From Chlorella sorokiniana (Eukaryota; Chlorophyta; Trebouxiophyceae; Chlorellales; Chlorellaceae): a DNA stretch of 64,000 nt. The number at the start of each line of letters is the position of its first letter. Position 1 is the stretch's first letter. The notes beneath the pieces were generated by a model. It made no database searches. It was not told the DNA's origin and saw nothing but the letters and a program-made list of their open reading frames with translations. A program made the position numbers and the translations under genes. Location of the stretch: positions 248,001 to 312,000 of the forward strand of contig CP084608.1 in assembly GCA_025917655.1 (NCBI GenBank). Reading direction: 5' to 3'. Shown here piece by piece: positions 1-11,092 of this stretch.

Positions 1-95
1 CGCTGCTGCAGCACGTGCCTGCTGCCACCTGACGCCGCCTTGCCACAGCTGCTGCCCTCTGCTCATCTTCCCTGCTGAGCACACCCTGCCTGCAG

Positions 96-3000
96 GCCGC
101 CCAACAGGCTGCGGATGCGGCTGAATCTGGACACCGCCAGCGGGAAGGCAAGCTGGGAGGCACAGGGGGACGAGGCGCAAGTCAGGGATGTCGTGGCGGC
201 GCTTGGCGCCGCCGCTCTCAATACAGCAAACCACCCTAGCGACCAGCCAGGCGAGCAGGGGGTCGCGCAGGCTGCAGGAGCTTTGACATCGTTGTCCGAA
301 CAGCAACACGGCGACGACGCAGATTCTACTGGTAGCCAGCGGCCGATGCAGCAGCGGGCTGGGCAGCAGGCTGGCGCCGAGGGCGATGAGCAGGGTGGGG
401 TCGAGGCAGAGCAGCAGGCAGGCAAGGAGGAGGAGGAAGTTCAGGAGGAGCCGCAGCAGCCTGATGTTGGGAGGGAGGAGGAGGAGGAGGAGCGGCAGAA
501 GCGTGGATCAGAGGAGCAGACGGGGGAGCAAGGCGAGGAGGATGAGGACGAGGAGGGGCAGCAGCAGGATGCAGAAGAGGAGGGGCCGCAGCAACATGCG
601 GCAGACCAAGACGAGCAGCAGGAGGAGCAGCGGCCGCAGCAGGAGCCAGCCGACAGCCCGGCAGCCTTTGGCGGCGCCGCCGCCTGGCAGCCCCCCGGGG
701 ACAGCTTTGTTGAGGGGGAGGCCAGCGAGGCCAAGGGCAGCAAGTTTGCTTCCAAGTTTCAAAATTGCGACAACGACGGCCAGCTGAGCTGCCTGAACCG
801 CCAAGCCAAATACGTGAGTGGCCGGGGCTGTGACGGGCCAGACTGCCCTGCTGCCGTGCAAAAGCCTGCCTGCTCTGACCGCGGCCCCTGCCTTACGTTG
901 CTGCAACGGCAGCACGCTTGGCCTCCCAACACACCGTGCGCTCCTCCCCCGCTGACACTGTTCCCCGCTGCAGCCGCTGGGCACATCTGGCGGCCAGCGT
1001 CAGTTCCGCTTCCCTCACTTCTACTTGGCGGGCTTCCAGAAGTGCGCTACCACCAGCCTCTTCCAGTGAGGCCCCTGCCTGCTCAGCTAGCTGGGGCGCG
1101 ATGCAGGGCGTCAGGGCACGGGGTGGCGGTTGCAGTGGTGGCGGCGGGGCCGCCGCCCGGCGGCCGCTAGCCTCGCCTGTCTTGTTGCGTGCTCCGGCCT
1201 TTGTGTCTATCTGCCCAGCTGTGCCTCCCCCTGCCTGCTCCCGCCGCCCAGCCTTGGCACACAACAGACCCGGCCGCCGCCTCTCCATCAAGGCCTCCTG
1301 CCATCACAACCTGCGTCGACTGCTTGCGCCCCACCCGGTCCCCACCCCTTGCCCGCAGCCACCTGACGGGCCACCCCCAGGTGCAGCGGCCCTCCAACAA
1401 GGAACCCGAGTTCTTCACCCGCAAGTGCAGCTATAACGCCATGCGCTGCGTCACCTCGCAGCAGCGCATGTACATGCGGGACGTGAGTGGCCGCGGGCGA
1501 GAGAGTGCGTGGGTTTTCTAGGCGTATGTGAGGGATTTCCCTTTGTCTGCAAGCATGTGGGGCTTGGGGTGGGTGGGTGGATGGCGGCAGGGCGCTCCCT
1601 CTTGCTGCGAGGCCTGGTGAGCGGATGGCCTCCTCAGCTGCCGCTCTCGTCTGCCTTCTCTGCTGCAGACCCTCGGCTTCCGAACCGTCCAGGCCGCAAA
1701 CTTCACCAAGGCGAGCTGCACTGGCTGCCTGGGGGCCAACACTGACTGGCCTGCAGGCGTGGCAGCTGCGTCTGTGCCTGGCAGCCGCTTCGGGCATCTA
1801 TGCGGCTCTGGCGGCTGCGCACGGCGGCGGCAGCCGGCCGCCTCACAGCCTCCTTGTCTGCCCGCCTGGGCGCCATGCCCCGCACGCGCCATCGCCGCCA
1901 TGTGACACCCCGCATTGCCCTCTCCGCCTTGCCGCCCCTGCGCAGGCGGCCTTCGAGGGCAGCACACACTATGCGCTGGAGGGCGTTGGCTGGCCATGCA
2001 GCTCAGGGAGCACTTCCCCTGGATCAAAATTGGTGCGCAGCCGCTGCCTGGCGCCCGTGGCCGCTCCCCCAAGCCGTCAGTCTGGCTGCTTCCCGCTGCC
2101 CAGCCAGGCCAGCGCCTGCCTGGCCCTGCGACTTGCAGCAGCCAGCCCGTCTCTCACATTGCCGCCTGAGCTTGGAACTGCCGTTACTGGCTGAACCAAG
2201 CTCTGGCTGTGTACAGTCTTGCGCTCATGCGGCGATGCGTGCATGCAAAGATCGCACCTCCTCTCGTCTACCGCCTCCTCTGCAGCTCTCACCATGCACC
2301 GCCGCCCCTCCATGCACTGGTGCTCAGATGTGTCGCTTCTGTTTGTCTGCCCGCCTCTTTCCTATGCAGTGATCAGCATGCGGGAGCCCATCTCACAAGC
2401 CATCTCCATGCTCAACCATCAACTGGACCACAAACGAGTGTGAGCGCTGCGCGCCGCCCCCAGCAGTGCCTGCTCTTGCTGTGATGCTTGGCAGGCGGAG
2501 GGGTGGCCCGTGCGCCGTGCTGGCCATGCCACCCCTCTGGCCCTGCCGCGCCTCCAACTCGCCCGGCGATGCCGCCCCAGCGGCCCGTTTTTGGCGTTTT
2601 TCACAGATTGTCAGAACTAGAGGCCTGCTTAGCTGCTGGCTGCCTGCCCTGCAGGCCCGACTGTTACGACCGCGACAAGGGGCTGGTGTTCGATTGCGTG
2701 CTGGAAGACCTGGGTGAGGCGCCGCCCTTTCTTCGCCTTCCGTGCAGCTTCCTTCCCGCAGGCGCTTGCCTCCCGCGAATTCTGTGGTCTCTTGCCTGGG
2801 AGGGGCGGCGCTTCCACGCTGCGCCCACGCCAGCTGTCGAGAGCATGGCGCACCTGCTGCTCACGTTCCCTTTCCGTTTGGCTCGTTTGTTCTCGCTGCC
2901 TCAGACTATGAGAGCCGGTATGCCAAGTCCATCCGCCCCTGGGTGAAGCACATTCCGCGGCAGCAGCTGCACGTGATCCAGGTGGGGGCGCTGCGTGGGG

Positions 3001-3947
3001 CGGCTGGCAGGGCAGCGCCGCCGTTGGGCGGTGCCTGGGTCTGAGTGCTTTTGTGCCATCGCTGCGGCCGCTGCTGCCCCCTGCCCAAGGAGCAACCTCT
3101 CGCAATCCCCTTGCCCCCAACGATTGCAGTATGAGAACCTGACCTCCACCGCCGGCATGGCGCCCGCGCTGCGCGACCTCAAGCGCTTCCTGGAGCTCGA
3201 CCCGCTGCTGCCCTCCGACGACCTGGGGCTGTACAACTACCGCCACCAGCGCAAGACCGGACACGTGCGCGCGCGCCGCGCTGCTTCGGACCTGCACCCG
3301 CTGCCCTTGCTGTGCCGCTGTGGGCAGGGAGATGTTCAGGGACCAGGGATTCAAAGGTCCAGAAGGATCGCAACGAGAGCGGGCGGGCGCAGGGATCGCT
3401 GACAGTGATCGATTTTGCAGCGGGGCGGCTGCGGGTGCCGACGCCCGCATGCCCGCTCGTCTCCCGGCCGCCGCTGCAGAAGGACGGGTGGCCGATGAGT
3501 CGCAGCCAGTATGAGCAGCTGCTGGAGAAGGCGCGGCGCAACGCAGAAGAGTGAGTGGCGGCACTGCCGTGCTGCCGGGTGGTTGCAAAAGGAAGCCCCC
3601 TGAGTTTGCCTGGCCTGCATGCCCGGACCGCATGGCCTCTGTGAGCGCCGCCCTTGTCTTTCTCCGTGTCGCTGCCTCGCAGGATTGTGGAAATTGTGCG
3701 GGAGCAGGGCTTTGGCGACCCAGAGGCCTGGATGGCCAACTGGCAGGCAGCGTGGCAGGTGCGCAGCGCCAGAGCTGCGTGACGCCGGGGCTGCTGTGGG
3801 GGAGTGGTTGTGAGAGGGCACCGTGCTGCTGTTCTGGCTGTGCGGGCGCTCATGCTCCCCTCGCACCCCGGCTGCTGCCTGCAGAGCAACTTGGACGGCC
3901 GCTGCGGCAAGGAGCCAGAGAGCCAGTGCTGGATCCTGCTGACTTGA
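96..3947 (+). CDS. Sulfotransferase family protein, copy 1 (5' end outside window)
   Basis: Predicted Golgi-type carbohydrate sulfotransferase that would transfer sulfate from PAPS to a glycan. The visible part starts at an acceptor (CAG ending at 95); by analogy with copy 2 the N-tail and membrane anchor lie upstream of the window. Exon 96-813 is a long Glu/Gln-rich stem. Exon 974-1065 carries the 5'-PAPS loop GFQKCATTSLFQ (family pattern GxxKxGTT, here Ala for Gly). Then come an exon at 1359-1482 (EPEFFTRKC), FEGSTHY near 1960, the 3'-phosphate loop VISMREPISQAISML near 2370-2440, YENLT near 3130, LPSDDLGLY near 3215, GWPMSRSQYEQLL near 3488 and a short last exon ending in TGA at 3945-3947. 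Near 1988 the frame slips one base between FEGSTHYALEG and WLAMQLREHFPWIKI. Both PAPS motifs are visible. The acceptor sugar cannot be told. Confidence 0.84.
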
Positions 3948-4516
3948 GCACGCAGCACGGCCCCCGCCCCCATGCACCTGTGCTGCAAGCAGGCATCCTG
4001 GATGCCCGAGACTGAATTTTGCGAGACATGGAATGCGTCTGCTGCTGACGCCATCGCGGGAGCCCCTGTGAAAGCCTGTTGCCGCTGCCAGGGCACTCGC
4101 ATGGGGATGCAGCCTGCTCCTGCATGTAAACCCTTTAAATACCCTTTCCCCCCTTCAGATCTACTTGCTGCAAAGCTGGCCCGAATCCAAATATCAGTTT
4201 GTGCGCAAACATGATGAACAGCAGCATGGCTGTCAGCGGCTGCCGACGGCTGCGAGCCAAGACAGGAAAGCTTGGCTTCAGCAGATCAAAATAAAGCTTG
4301 GCTTCCACAGATCAAGGATCTCGCTTGCAACGACTGCCACTGCAGCTGGCAGCAGGCTGGGAGTGGCTGCAGCACTGGCCGGGTACCCCGCTGGCGCATG
4401 CGGTGCGAGTGCCAGCAGACAGACTGTTGCCGCCGGTATAGTTGTCGATAACCGGCGGTCAGAGAAGAGCAAATCGCGCATGATGGTGTGAGAGGCTCTA
4501 CCAACTCTCTGCTTCA
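3948..4516. other. Intergenic: 3' flank of copy 1 and 5' flank of copy 2
   Basis: No convincing coding exon lies here. It holds the 3' untranslated part of the first sulfotransferase and probably the promoter of the second. A short inverted repeat sits at 4430-4458 (CCGCCGGT ... ACCGGCGG, 8-bp stem, 13-nt loop). I see no clear TATA box. Confidence 0.5.
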
Positions 4517-7500
4517 GTGATGAAGGCTCGGAAAAGACCCCTCGGGGCCGCTCAAGGGCAAAATGGTCATTGCCAATCCTACAGGCAATGCAATGATCAG
4601 GAAACAATCACGGCCATGGGGCTGGGCAGCCTCAACAACCGGTTGAACCAGACAACGACGTGGCAACGGTGCCGAGTTTCGGTGGAGGAGCTTGCACATT
4701 GGGCTGTAAAGGAAGCGCTGACATCATGCCTTAAATTAGCCAGGTTCAAGGGACGTCAGGATGAAGCCGCAACTCTCCCCGGCGCTCCCCGTGTCAGTCC
4801 ACGCTCGACTGGCAAGCCTCGCGGCCCAAAAGACTGGTAAGTCAACGCGTGCATGCAAAGAGCCGAGATTGGGGGTGCTCTGCAAGCGTGGCAGTGCAGC
4901 CACCGCCACCCGTCGGCGGTCGTGCGGCCGTCGATTTGCCTGGCGGCCGTCGATTCATCCTCCCCCTGTTTCTTTGTCATGCAGGCCGCTGAAGAGGTTC
5001 CTGCTGACCACTGTAGCAGTCATCTTGCTGTATGCCTGGATGCAGCATCCAGCAAGGTGGGTGCATGTGCGTTGCGCGGCAAGCCCACAGCTTTCCCATG
5101 CTCTCACTCATCAACACTTGGCCGTCCTTTGCTCCTATCTGCAGCTCAGTTTTAAGCAGCCAACAGCGACAAGCTGCAGCGCGCCGAATCGACTTGCACG
5201 CATTAGCTGCGAAAGACGGCAGCCTGACCTTGCACGCTGCTGCCGACACACGAGGGGACGGCACAGCAGAGCACACGGTGGCGGCTGCCACAGATGCAAC
5301 AGCTGAGGGCCTGGTTGGCGGAGCGCTAGCAGCAGCCGGCGAAAGCCGCTTGGAAGCACTAGCAAAGGAGGAGTCAGAGGTGGGCGAGGACAGCGTTGGG
5401 CAGCCAGCAGCGGCGGCGGGCAGCAATGCGGGCGCTGCTGACGACGACGAGGGGGTCGAAAAAGCTGCAGCGTCTACCGACGAGGAGCAGCGGCCAGAGC
5501 GGCAGGCTGAGCAGGAGTATGAGCAGCAGCCAGAGCAGCAGGCTGAGCAGGAGTTTGAGCAGCAGCCAGAGCGGCAGGCTGAGCCGCTGCCAGAGCAGCA
5601 GCCAGAGCAGCAGGCCGAGCCGCAGCCAGAGCAGCAGCCAGAGCGTCAAGCCGTGCCGCAGCCAGAGCAGCAGCCAGAGCGTCAAGCCGAGCCGCAGCCA
5701 GAGCAGGAGCCAGAGCGTCAAGCCGAGCCGCAGCCAGAACAGGAGCCAGAGCGGCAGGCTGAGCAGGAGCCAGAGCAGCCACAGGGCGGCAGGGGCGGCG
5801 ACGCGCCGCCGCTCAGCCCACTGGAGGTGGCGCTGGGGGCTGCAGCACGCTGGCCTGCATCCGCGACGCCCACAAGCAGGTGCCTGCCCGCTCTAATCAA
5901 CACATTTGAGGGGCGACAACCGGTTTCTATTGGCTCTGCCCAGCCCTTGCCGTGCGGGACTCCGGCATCAGCAAGCCTTGCACCCCGCCCCGTGCCTCCT
6001 GCCCCCAGCTGTGCCGACGCTGCCGCATACGCCGCCCGCGCCCCCTGCCCCCGGCGCAGCCCAAGCTCCCGAGCCAGTTCAACTTCCCGCATTTCTACAT
6101 ACTGGGCTTCCCCAAGTGCGCCACCACGAGCCTGTACCAGTGAGCTCCGCCGCCCTGCCACAAATGCGGTGGCCTAGCTTGCCCGCAGCGGTTCAGAGCG
6201 CCTGCTTGCCAGCATGACAAGTTTGATGAAGGGGGCCTGCACATTTGTATGCAGTACCAGCCTTGAACTTGCTGGATTCCTCCCGGGGAGGGGGCAAAGA
6301 GGGGGCGGGCCTGCGAAAGGGAGGCCTTGCTAAGCTGGTTCCTGCGTTGTGGCGCCCGCTCTCGTGTGCCGCAGCCACCTCATCCAGCACCCCCAAGTGA
6401 TGGCGCCCCGCATCAAGGTGCCCAACGGCTCTGCTTTCCTTCTGCTGCCGCCCGCTGCTGCCGCGCCTCCTGCGCTTGCACAGCCGGCACAGCCGGACAG
6501 GCCAGCTGGCTTCACCCCGGCGCCTGATACCCCGGCGGCATGCCTGGCCGTCGCGTGCCTCCCGGCGCCTCACACTTGGCGGTTCCTCCGCCCATCCCCC
6601 TCCTCGCTGCAGGAGCCCAACTTCTTCACCAGCCGCTGCAACAACAGCGCCGTGGGCTGCTCTCCGCACGAACAGCGCAAGTACATCAATGATGTGAGTG
6701 CACGGGTGGGGGCCGGTTGGCTGGGTCTGTTCTTTTCCTTTGGGGTGAGGTGGGGGAGGGATAAATGAAGCAGGATGTGTTTATGTGGGTGGGGGGTGGA
6801 GGAGGGGAGGGGGTGGGGCCAGGCGGCGGCGGGGGGCGCTTGGTCAGCGGATAGCGGTCGGGGGAAATCTGTATGCCAGTGCCTCCCCCGCGATGGATGT
6901 CAGAGGAAGCCTCAGCTCACCCTCTCCTGCCCTGACCCGGCCCTTCTCTCACTTCTGACTGTCCCTCCCTGTCGCGCCTGCCTTGCAGACGCTGCACCTG
7001 CCCATTGCGCTGGCCGCTCGCCTCTCTATGGCAGTGTTTGAGGGATCCACCCACAGCTCCCTGGTGCGCCAGGCTGTCATCGTGCTGCCTTCAGAGCTGC
7101 CGCAAAGCCGCTGCGGCTGGTGCAGGTCGCGGCGGGGGCAGGGCAGGGCATTTGAAGGCCCGGCCACGCGGCTGGCTAACCCTGCTGACACGTGCTGCTG
7201 CTGCTGCCGTGCTGCCCCTGTGCCGCAGGCAGGGGAGTGGCTTGCGCCGGAGCTGCGACAGCTGATGCCTTGGGTGAAACTGGGTGAGCTCTTGCTGCAC
7301 GTTTCCACGCGTCCTGGCCGGGCTCAAGACGCCGCCCCTGCGCTCCACAAGCCTCGCTTGTGTCTGGCCGCCTCTTTCCTCTGCAGCGTTCACCATGCAC
7401 CACCGGCCCTCCAAGAACCGTTGCCCATACGCGCGGCATCTGTTTGTCTGCCCGCCTCTTTCCTCTGCAGTGATCAGCATGAGGGAGCCCATCTCCAGGG

Positions 7501-9417
7501 CCATCTCCATGCTGCAACACAACCTGGACCACGACCGCCTGTGAGCCCCCCAGCCGCCGCCGCCCGCGTTGCCTCTGCCGCTGCCCGGTTGCCGCCAACG
7601 TGTGGTGGCTGCGCGGCGTGCTTCACGCGGTGCTCGCAGCGTGCTAGGCCTGCACCGGCTGCCTGCTCCTCGCCGCCGCCGTCACCCGAGCGCCGACTGC
7701 TGCCCCTTGCCCCCGGCAGTCCCAAGTGTTATGACGCGCAGCGGCGGCGCATCTTCCGTTGCATTCAGGACAAGCTGGGTGAGCGCAGCGCGCTGCCCTG
7801 CTGCGCTGTCTTGCGCTCATTGTCCTCCGCTCAGCTGGCCCGCCTTGTTCTGCACCTGCCATCCGCGTGCTGTACACCCCTCAGCGGCATCGCCCAACTC
7901 CAGCCTGCGGCAGCGGCAGCCCACCCACGCCCTCCGCCCTCCCTCCGACTAAGTACCGCCGAGTACCTCAACACTCCTCTCCCACCTGCCCACCCTGCTG
8001 CTGGCGCAGAGGAGGGCAGCCTGCGGTACGGCCCCCGCCTGCGGGCCTGGGTGGAAAGCTTCCCGCCGGAGCAGCTGCACATCCTGCAGGCGCGCCAGCC
8101 TTGGCACTGTGCACGCCCGTTGTTGCTTGCTGTTGTGGGGGGCCGAGCAGTTGCGGGCTTTGGGGCCGCGCCGCCCCTGCTGCTTCAGGGCTGCGGTTCC
8201 TGTGTGTGCTTCGCTGCGCCCTGCCGCCAGCCCAAAGATGTCTCCAGTTTCCGCCGTGAGGGCTCGCGGCGGGCCCGCCGCTGGGCCAGGGCTGCATGCG
8301 TCGCACCTTCCCGCAACAGGCCGCACCGTGCCGTACCGCGCCACCCTTGCTGCCGCAGTACGAGAACCTGACCTCGGACGCGCGCACCACCCGCGCCCGC
8401 TGCGCGACCTCAAGCGCTTCCTGGGCATCTCGCCGCGGCTGCCCTCAGATGACCTCGGCCTGCACAACTCCCGCAGGGACCACTACGTGAGGAGCGGCAG
8501 AGCAGCGGCGCAGCGCTGGCGCCCGTCACCCCGCTGTGCTGCCGCGCTGCCGCCTGCCGCCGTCCAGGGCGGCCGCTGTGAAGCCGCTGGGCCGCCTGCC
8601 GCCGCCAAGGGAGGCCGCTGCGAAGCCGCTGGCCCGCATCCTGCAGGGGCAGGCAGCCCCGCTCACCGGTTGAGCTGGGCTGGCGCTGGCCGCCCCGGCC
8701 CGCCCCGCTGCTTCATCCTCCCCAGTGGCGTCTGTTCCCGTGCCTGCCCGCCTCACAGCTGGCCAGTGCTTGCTGCTCACGCGCCCCCATTTTATGCCGC
8801 CGCTGCCGCGCAGGCGGAAGGCTGGCCCATGACGCGGCGTGAGTACGGCGCCCTCGTGGGCCTCGCCAGGAAGATGCGGAAGAGTGAGCAGCGGCGGCGC
8901 CGCGCCCCCGCATGCGCCTGCCTGGTGCTGCGGCCTGCCTGGGGGCGAGGCCGCTGCCCGGGCGCGTGCTGGGGTGCCCCGCGCCCGGTAAGGGCGGCTG
9001 GCACTCCTCCCTGGGCCGAACCTGACCACGCCTTCCACCCATCGACGCTCCCTTTTGCCAACCGGCGCAGCGTTCTGGACGTAGTGCGGCGCCACGGCTT
9101 TGCTGTGGCGGACGAGTGGATGGCAAACTGGGAGCGGGCATGGCAGGTGGGACGCCCACCCAGTCGCACGACAGCATCAAGAGGATGCCGCGCTGCCGCC
9201 AACAACCTTGGCATGTCGGCAGCAGCGTGTTGCTGTCGCTGTGCAGAGCGTACTGCTCCCACACAGTGCAGCAAGCTCTGCTATTGTTGCGCCTTTGCCG
9301 CAGCGCCAGCATGCCAGTGTTTGCCACGGCCAGCCATCCGCGCCCTTGCCGCAGGAAAACTTGCGGCGCTGCGAGTCGCAAAGAGGCGATGCGCTGTGCA
9401 TGATCCCCGCCACGTGA
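4517..9417 (+). CDS. Type II membrane sulfotransferase, copy 2
   Basis: Tandem paralog of the gene before it, complete in the window. Exon 1 (from ATG 4517, or a later Met such as the one near 4613) encodes a basic cytosolic tail ending PRGPKD. Exon 2 (4985-5056) gives a signal anchor, RFLLTTVAVILLYAWM. Exon 3 (5145-5879) is a Gln/Glu/Pro stem with a short repeat. The catalytic part has the PAPS loop ILGFPKCATTSLYQ (exon 6060-6139), HLIQHPQV (6375-6417), EPNFFTSRC (6613-6693), FEGSTHS (6989-7063), WLAPELRQLMPW (7229-7283), VISMREPISRAISML (7471-7540), KCYDAQRRRIF (7720-7778), YENLTSDA near 8360, EGWPMTRREYGAL near 8817 and a Cys-containing C-terminus ending TGA 9415-9417. Two apparent frame slips (about 5800-5840 and 8380-8400) could mean pseudogenisation, but similar slips occur in most genes here. 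The intron after GFPK...YQ has the same phase as in copy 1. Confidence 0.84.
5499..5786 (+). repeat. In-frame PEQQAEPQ-type repeat in the stem of sulfotransferase copy 2
   Basis: About 17 degenerate copies of a 12-18 nt unit (variants of cagccagagcagcagccag). In frame they read as alternating PEQQ, PERQ, AEQE and AEPQ units. The region lies between the signal anchor and the catalytic domain, where Golgi enzymes carry a flexible stem. Copy 1 has a Glu/Gln-rich stem at the same place but not this repeat, so it probably expanded after the duplication. Confidence 0.9.
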
Positions 9418-9438
9418 GCCCCGCCCCGCCTTGCCCGC

Positions 9439-9494
9439 CCCCCGCCTTCCGCACCTTGTAAGCTGGCCCCCGCCTTCCGCACCTTGTAAGTCGC
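9439..9494. repeat. 28-bp tandem repeat between convergent genes
   Basis: Two adjacent copies of a 28-bp unit containing CGCCTTCCGCACCTTGTAAG, just past the stop of sulfotransferase copy 2 and at the 3' end of the convergent BTB-like gene. TGTAA is the usual green-algal polyadenylation motif and occurs once per unit on the + strand, so it may serve as a doubled 3'-end signal for the sulfotransferase. That use is inferred. Confidence 0.75.
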
Positions 9495-11092
9495 CAGCTT
9501 CAGCGACATGCGGGCCAGCTGCCAGTAGCGGCACGACGCTGTCGCGTGTGTGCGGCGGCGTGGTCCCAGTGCTCAGCCACGCGGCACAGCTTGAGCAGCA
9601 GGGCGGGCGGCAAGGGCCCGTGCCCGTGCCCAGGGACAACTGGCCTCCGCCCTGGTTCGCCGCCTCAGCAACCCTCTGGTTGATGCTGGTTGGAGTGCCC
9701 CCGATGCCCAGTGGGCGCCCTCCTCTTTCGCTCCGCTCTTACACATACGAGCCTTGCTCACAAAAGGATGTGTACCGTCAGATGCTTGGAACGGCTGACC
9801 CGTCTGCCGTCGGGCAGCGTAATAACGCCAAACGTTCCCAGAGTCACGCCCGCGGTGCCACACAACATGCCCTGGAAATGTTGCACGTGCGGCCTGCCAT
9901 TCAATGGGTGCTGCACAAGCTGGCACACAACGGGCAGCGCAGCCCCTGGACGCACCATGCGCAGGACGAAGGTGATGGCGTGGGGGATGGGGTTGTGGCA
10001 GGGGCGGCATTCCAGCACAAGCTGCACGCCGCCCACCGCAAACGCGGGCGACGTGACCTGGCTCATTGGCGCAACCAACAGCGGCACATGCCACGACTTG
10101 CTGCCAAACGCTCCAGTGAGGGCGCGCCCCACGCCCCCGGGCGCCCTGGGCGCCAGCGCCGCCAACAGCCTCCGCTGCAGCGCTGGTCGACAGCAGGCCA
10201 GAGCTCCGCCCTCTTCCAGCTTCATCAGCGCCATAGCGGCGGGCCAGCACGCAGGCGTTGCGAGCACGCTGACCATGCGCTCCAGCTCGAACGTCCGCAG
10301 GCCATCCATGTTGACCTCTGACGCCAGCCAGAGGCGGGCGCGCGACGTCGCTCCACATGCACAGGGCGTCCGCCGCGCTTGCATCCGCCGCACACTGCAG
10401 ATGGTGCGCTTCCAGCCTGCCGATGGGCGAGGATGCACGCGGGTCGGCCTCGGCACGGACGCCAACCAAGCTTTTGCTGGGCGGCGAGCGTGGGCCACGG
10501 CAGGGCAGCCCACCGCTCCGACACGACCCGCGCTTCCAAGAAGTCGGCCAGGCGCGCCACGCCCTCCAGGTGCTCCTCAGCCTGGTGCAGAGCCTCTGGC
10601 GTGGCCTCCTCTGGGCGGTAGAGGAAGCGCAGGAAGAGGGCGACCTCCAGCAGCGGCAGGGCTGCCAGCGCGGCGGGCAGCGCCACCAGCGGCGCCTCGC
10701 GCCCCGGAGGGCCCCCTGCTTCATGGCCTGCGACAGGGTGCAGGCAGGGGATGAGGAAGTCATGGGAGCGTAGGAGGGATGGAGGCTCAACGCTGGGAGC
10801 AACTGCCTTCCGCCAGGCAGAGCCGGCAAGCGTTCGGGCGCACCTGGCCGCAGTGCGCGCTGCTCTCCAGCTGGGTCAGCAGGGCGCCCTCTACCACCTT
10901 GCACCGCATGCCGATTATCTGCATGTGCACTGGCAGCCGCATGGTGCCCGCCAAAATGAAGGAATCGGAGTAGCGCAACATGGCGGGGCTTGGCAGGTAG
11001 AACAAGGCCGGCCGCGCGGGGTCGAATTCGTCAAATGCGAGCGCCATGGTGCCTGGAATCATTGAGAAAAGTAGTGCCGGGGGGCCCTGCAT
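9480..11092 (-). CDS. BTB/POZ-like domain protein
   Basis: Probable substrate adaptor of the BTB class (such proteins commonly dock on Cullin-3 ligases). Exon 1 starts at ATG 11092 (other Mets at 11062 and 11047). It contains YSDSFILAGTMRLPVHMQII and KVVEGALLTQLE, the early BTB strand-helix pattern with the conserved His, and ends at CAG|GTGCGC near 10851. After an intron the second exon (from about 10738) has LPLLEVALFLRFLYRPEEA and VARLADFLEARVV, the later BTB helices. Downstream, about 10340-9760, is a beta-rich stretch (SPAFAVGGVQLVLECRPC, HAITFVLRMV) that loosely resembles a MATH domain. Frame changes near 10400-10500 mean further introns or indels that I could not resolve. The 3' boundary is uncertain and may overlap the sulfotransferase tail. 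MATH identity is only a suggestion. Confidence 0.6.

Noticed and set aside
4430-4458. Short hairpin as a terminator or riboswitch
   Set aside because: Eight-bp stem only, in a eukaryotic intergenic region. No conserved riboswitch core was seen.
5800-8400. Sulfotransferase copy 2 as a pseudogene
   Set aside because: Its two frame slips are of the same kind as those in SART1 and SOD, and all motifs and splice sites are intact. Assembly indels are the simpler reading.
9573-10904. Open frame of 443 codons (-)
   Set aside because: Composition is Arg/Ala/Pro noise. The BTB pattern is in other frames of the same strand, so this is a shadow.
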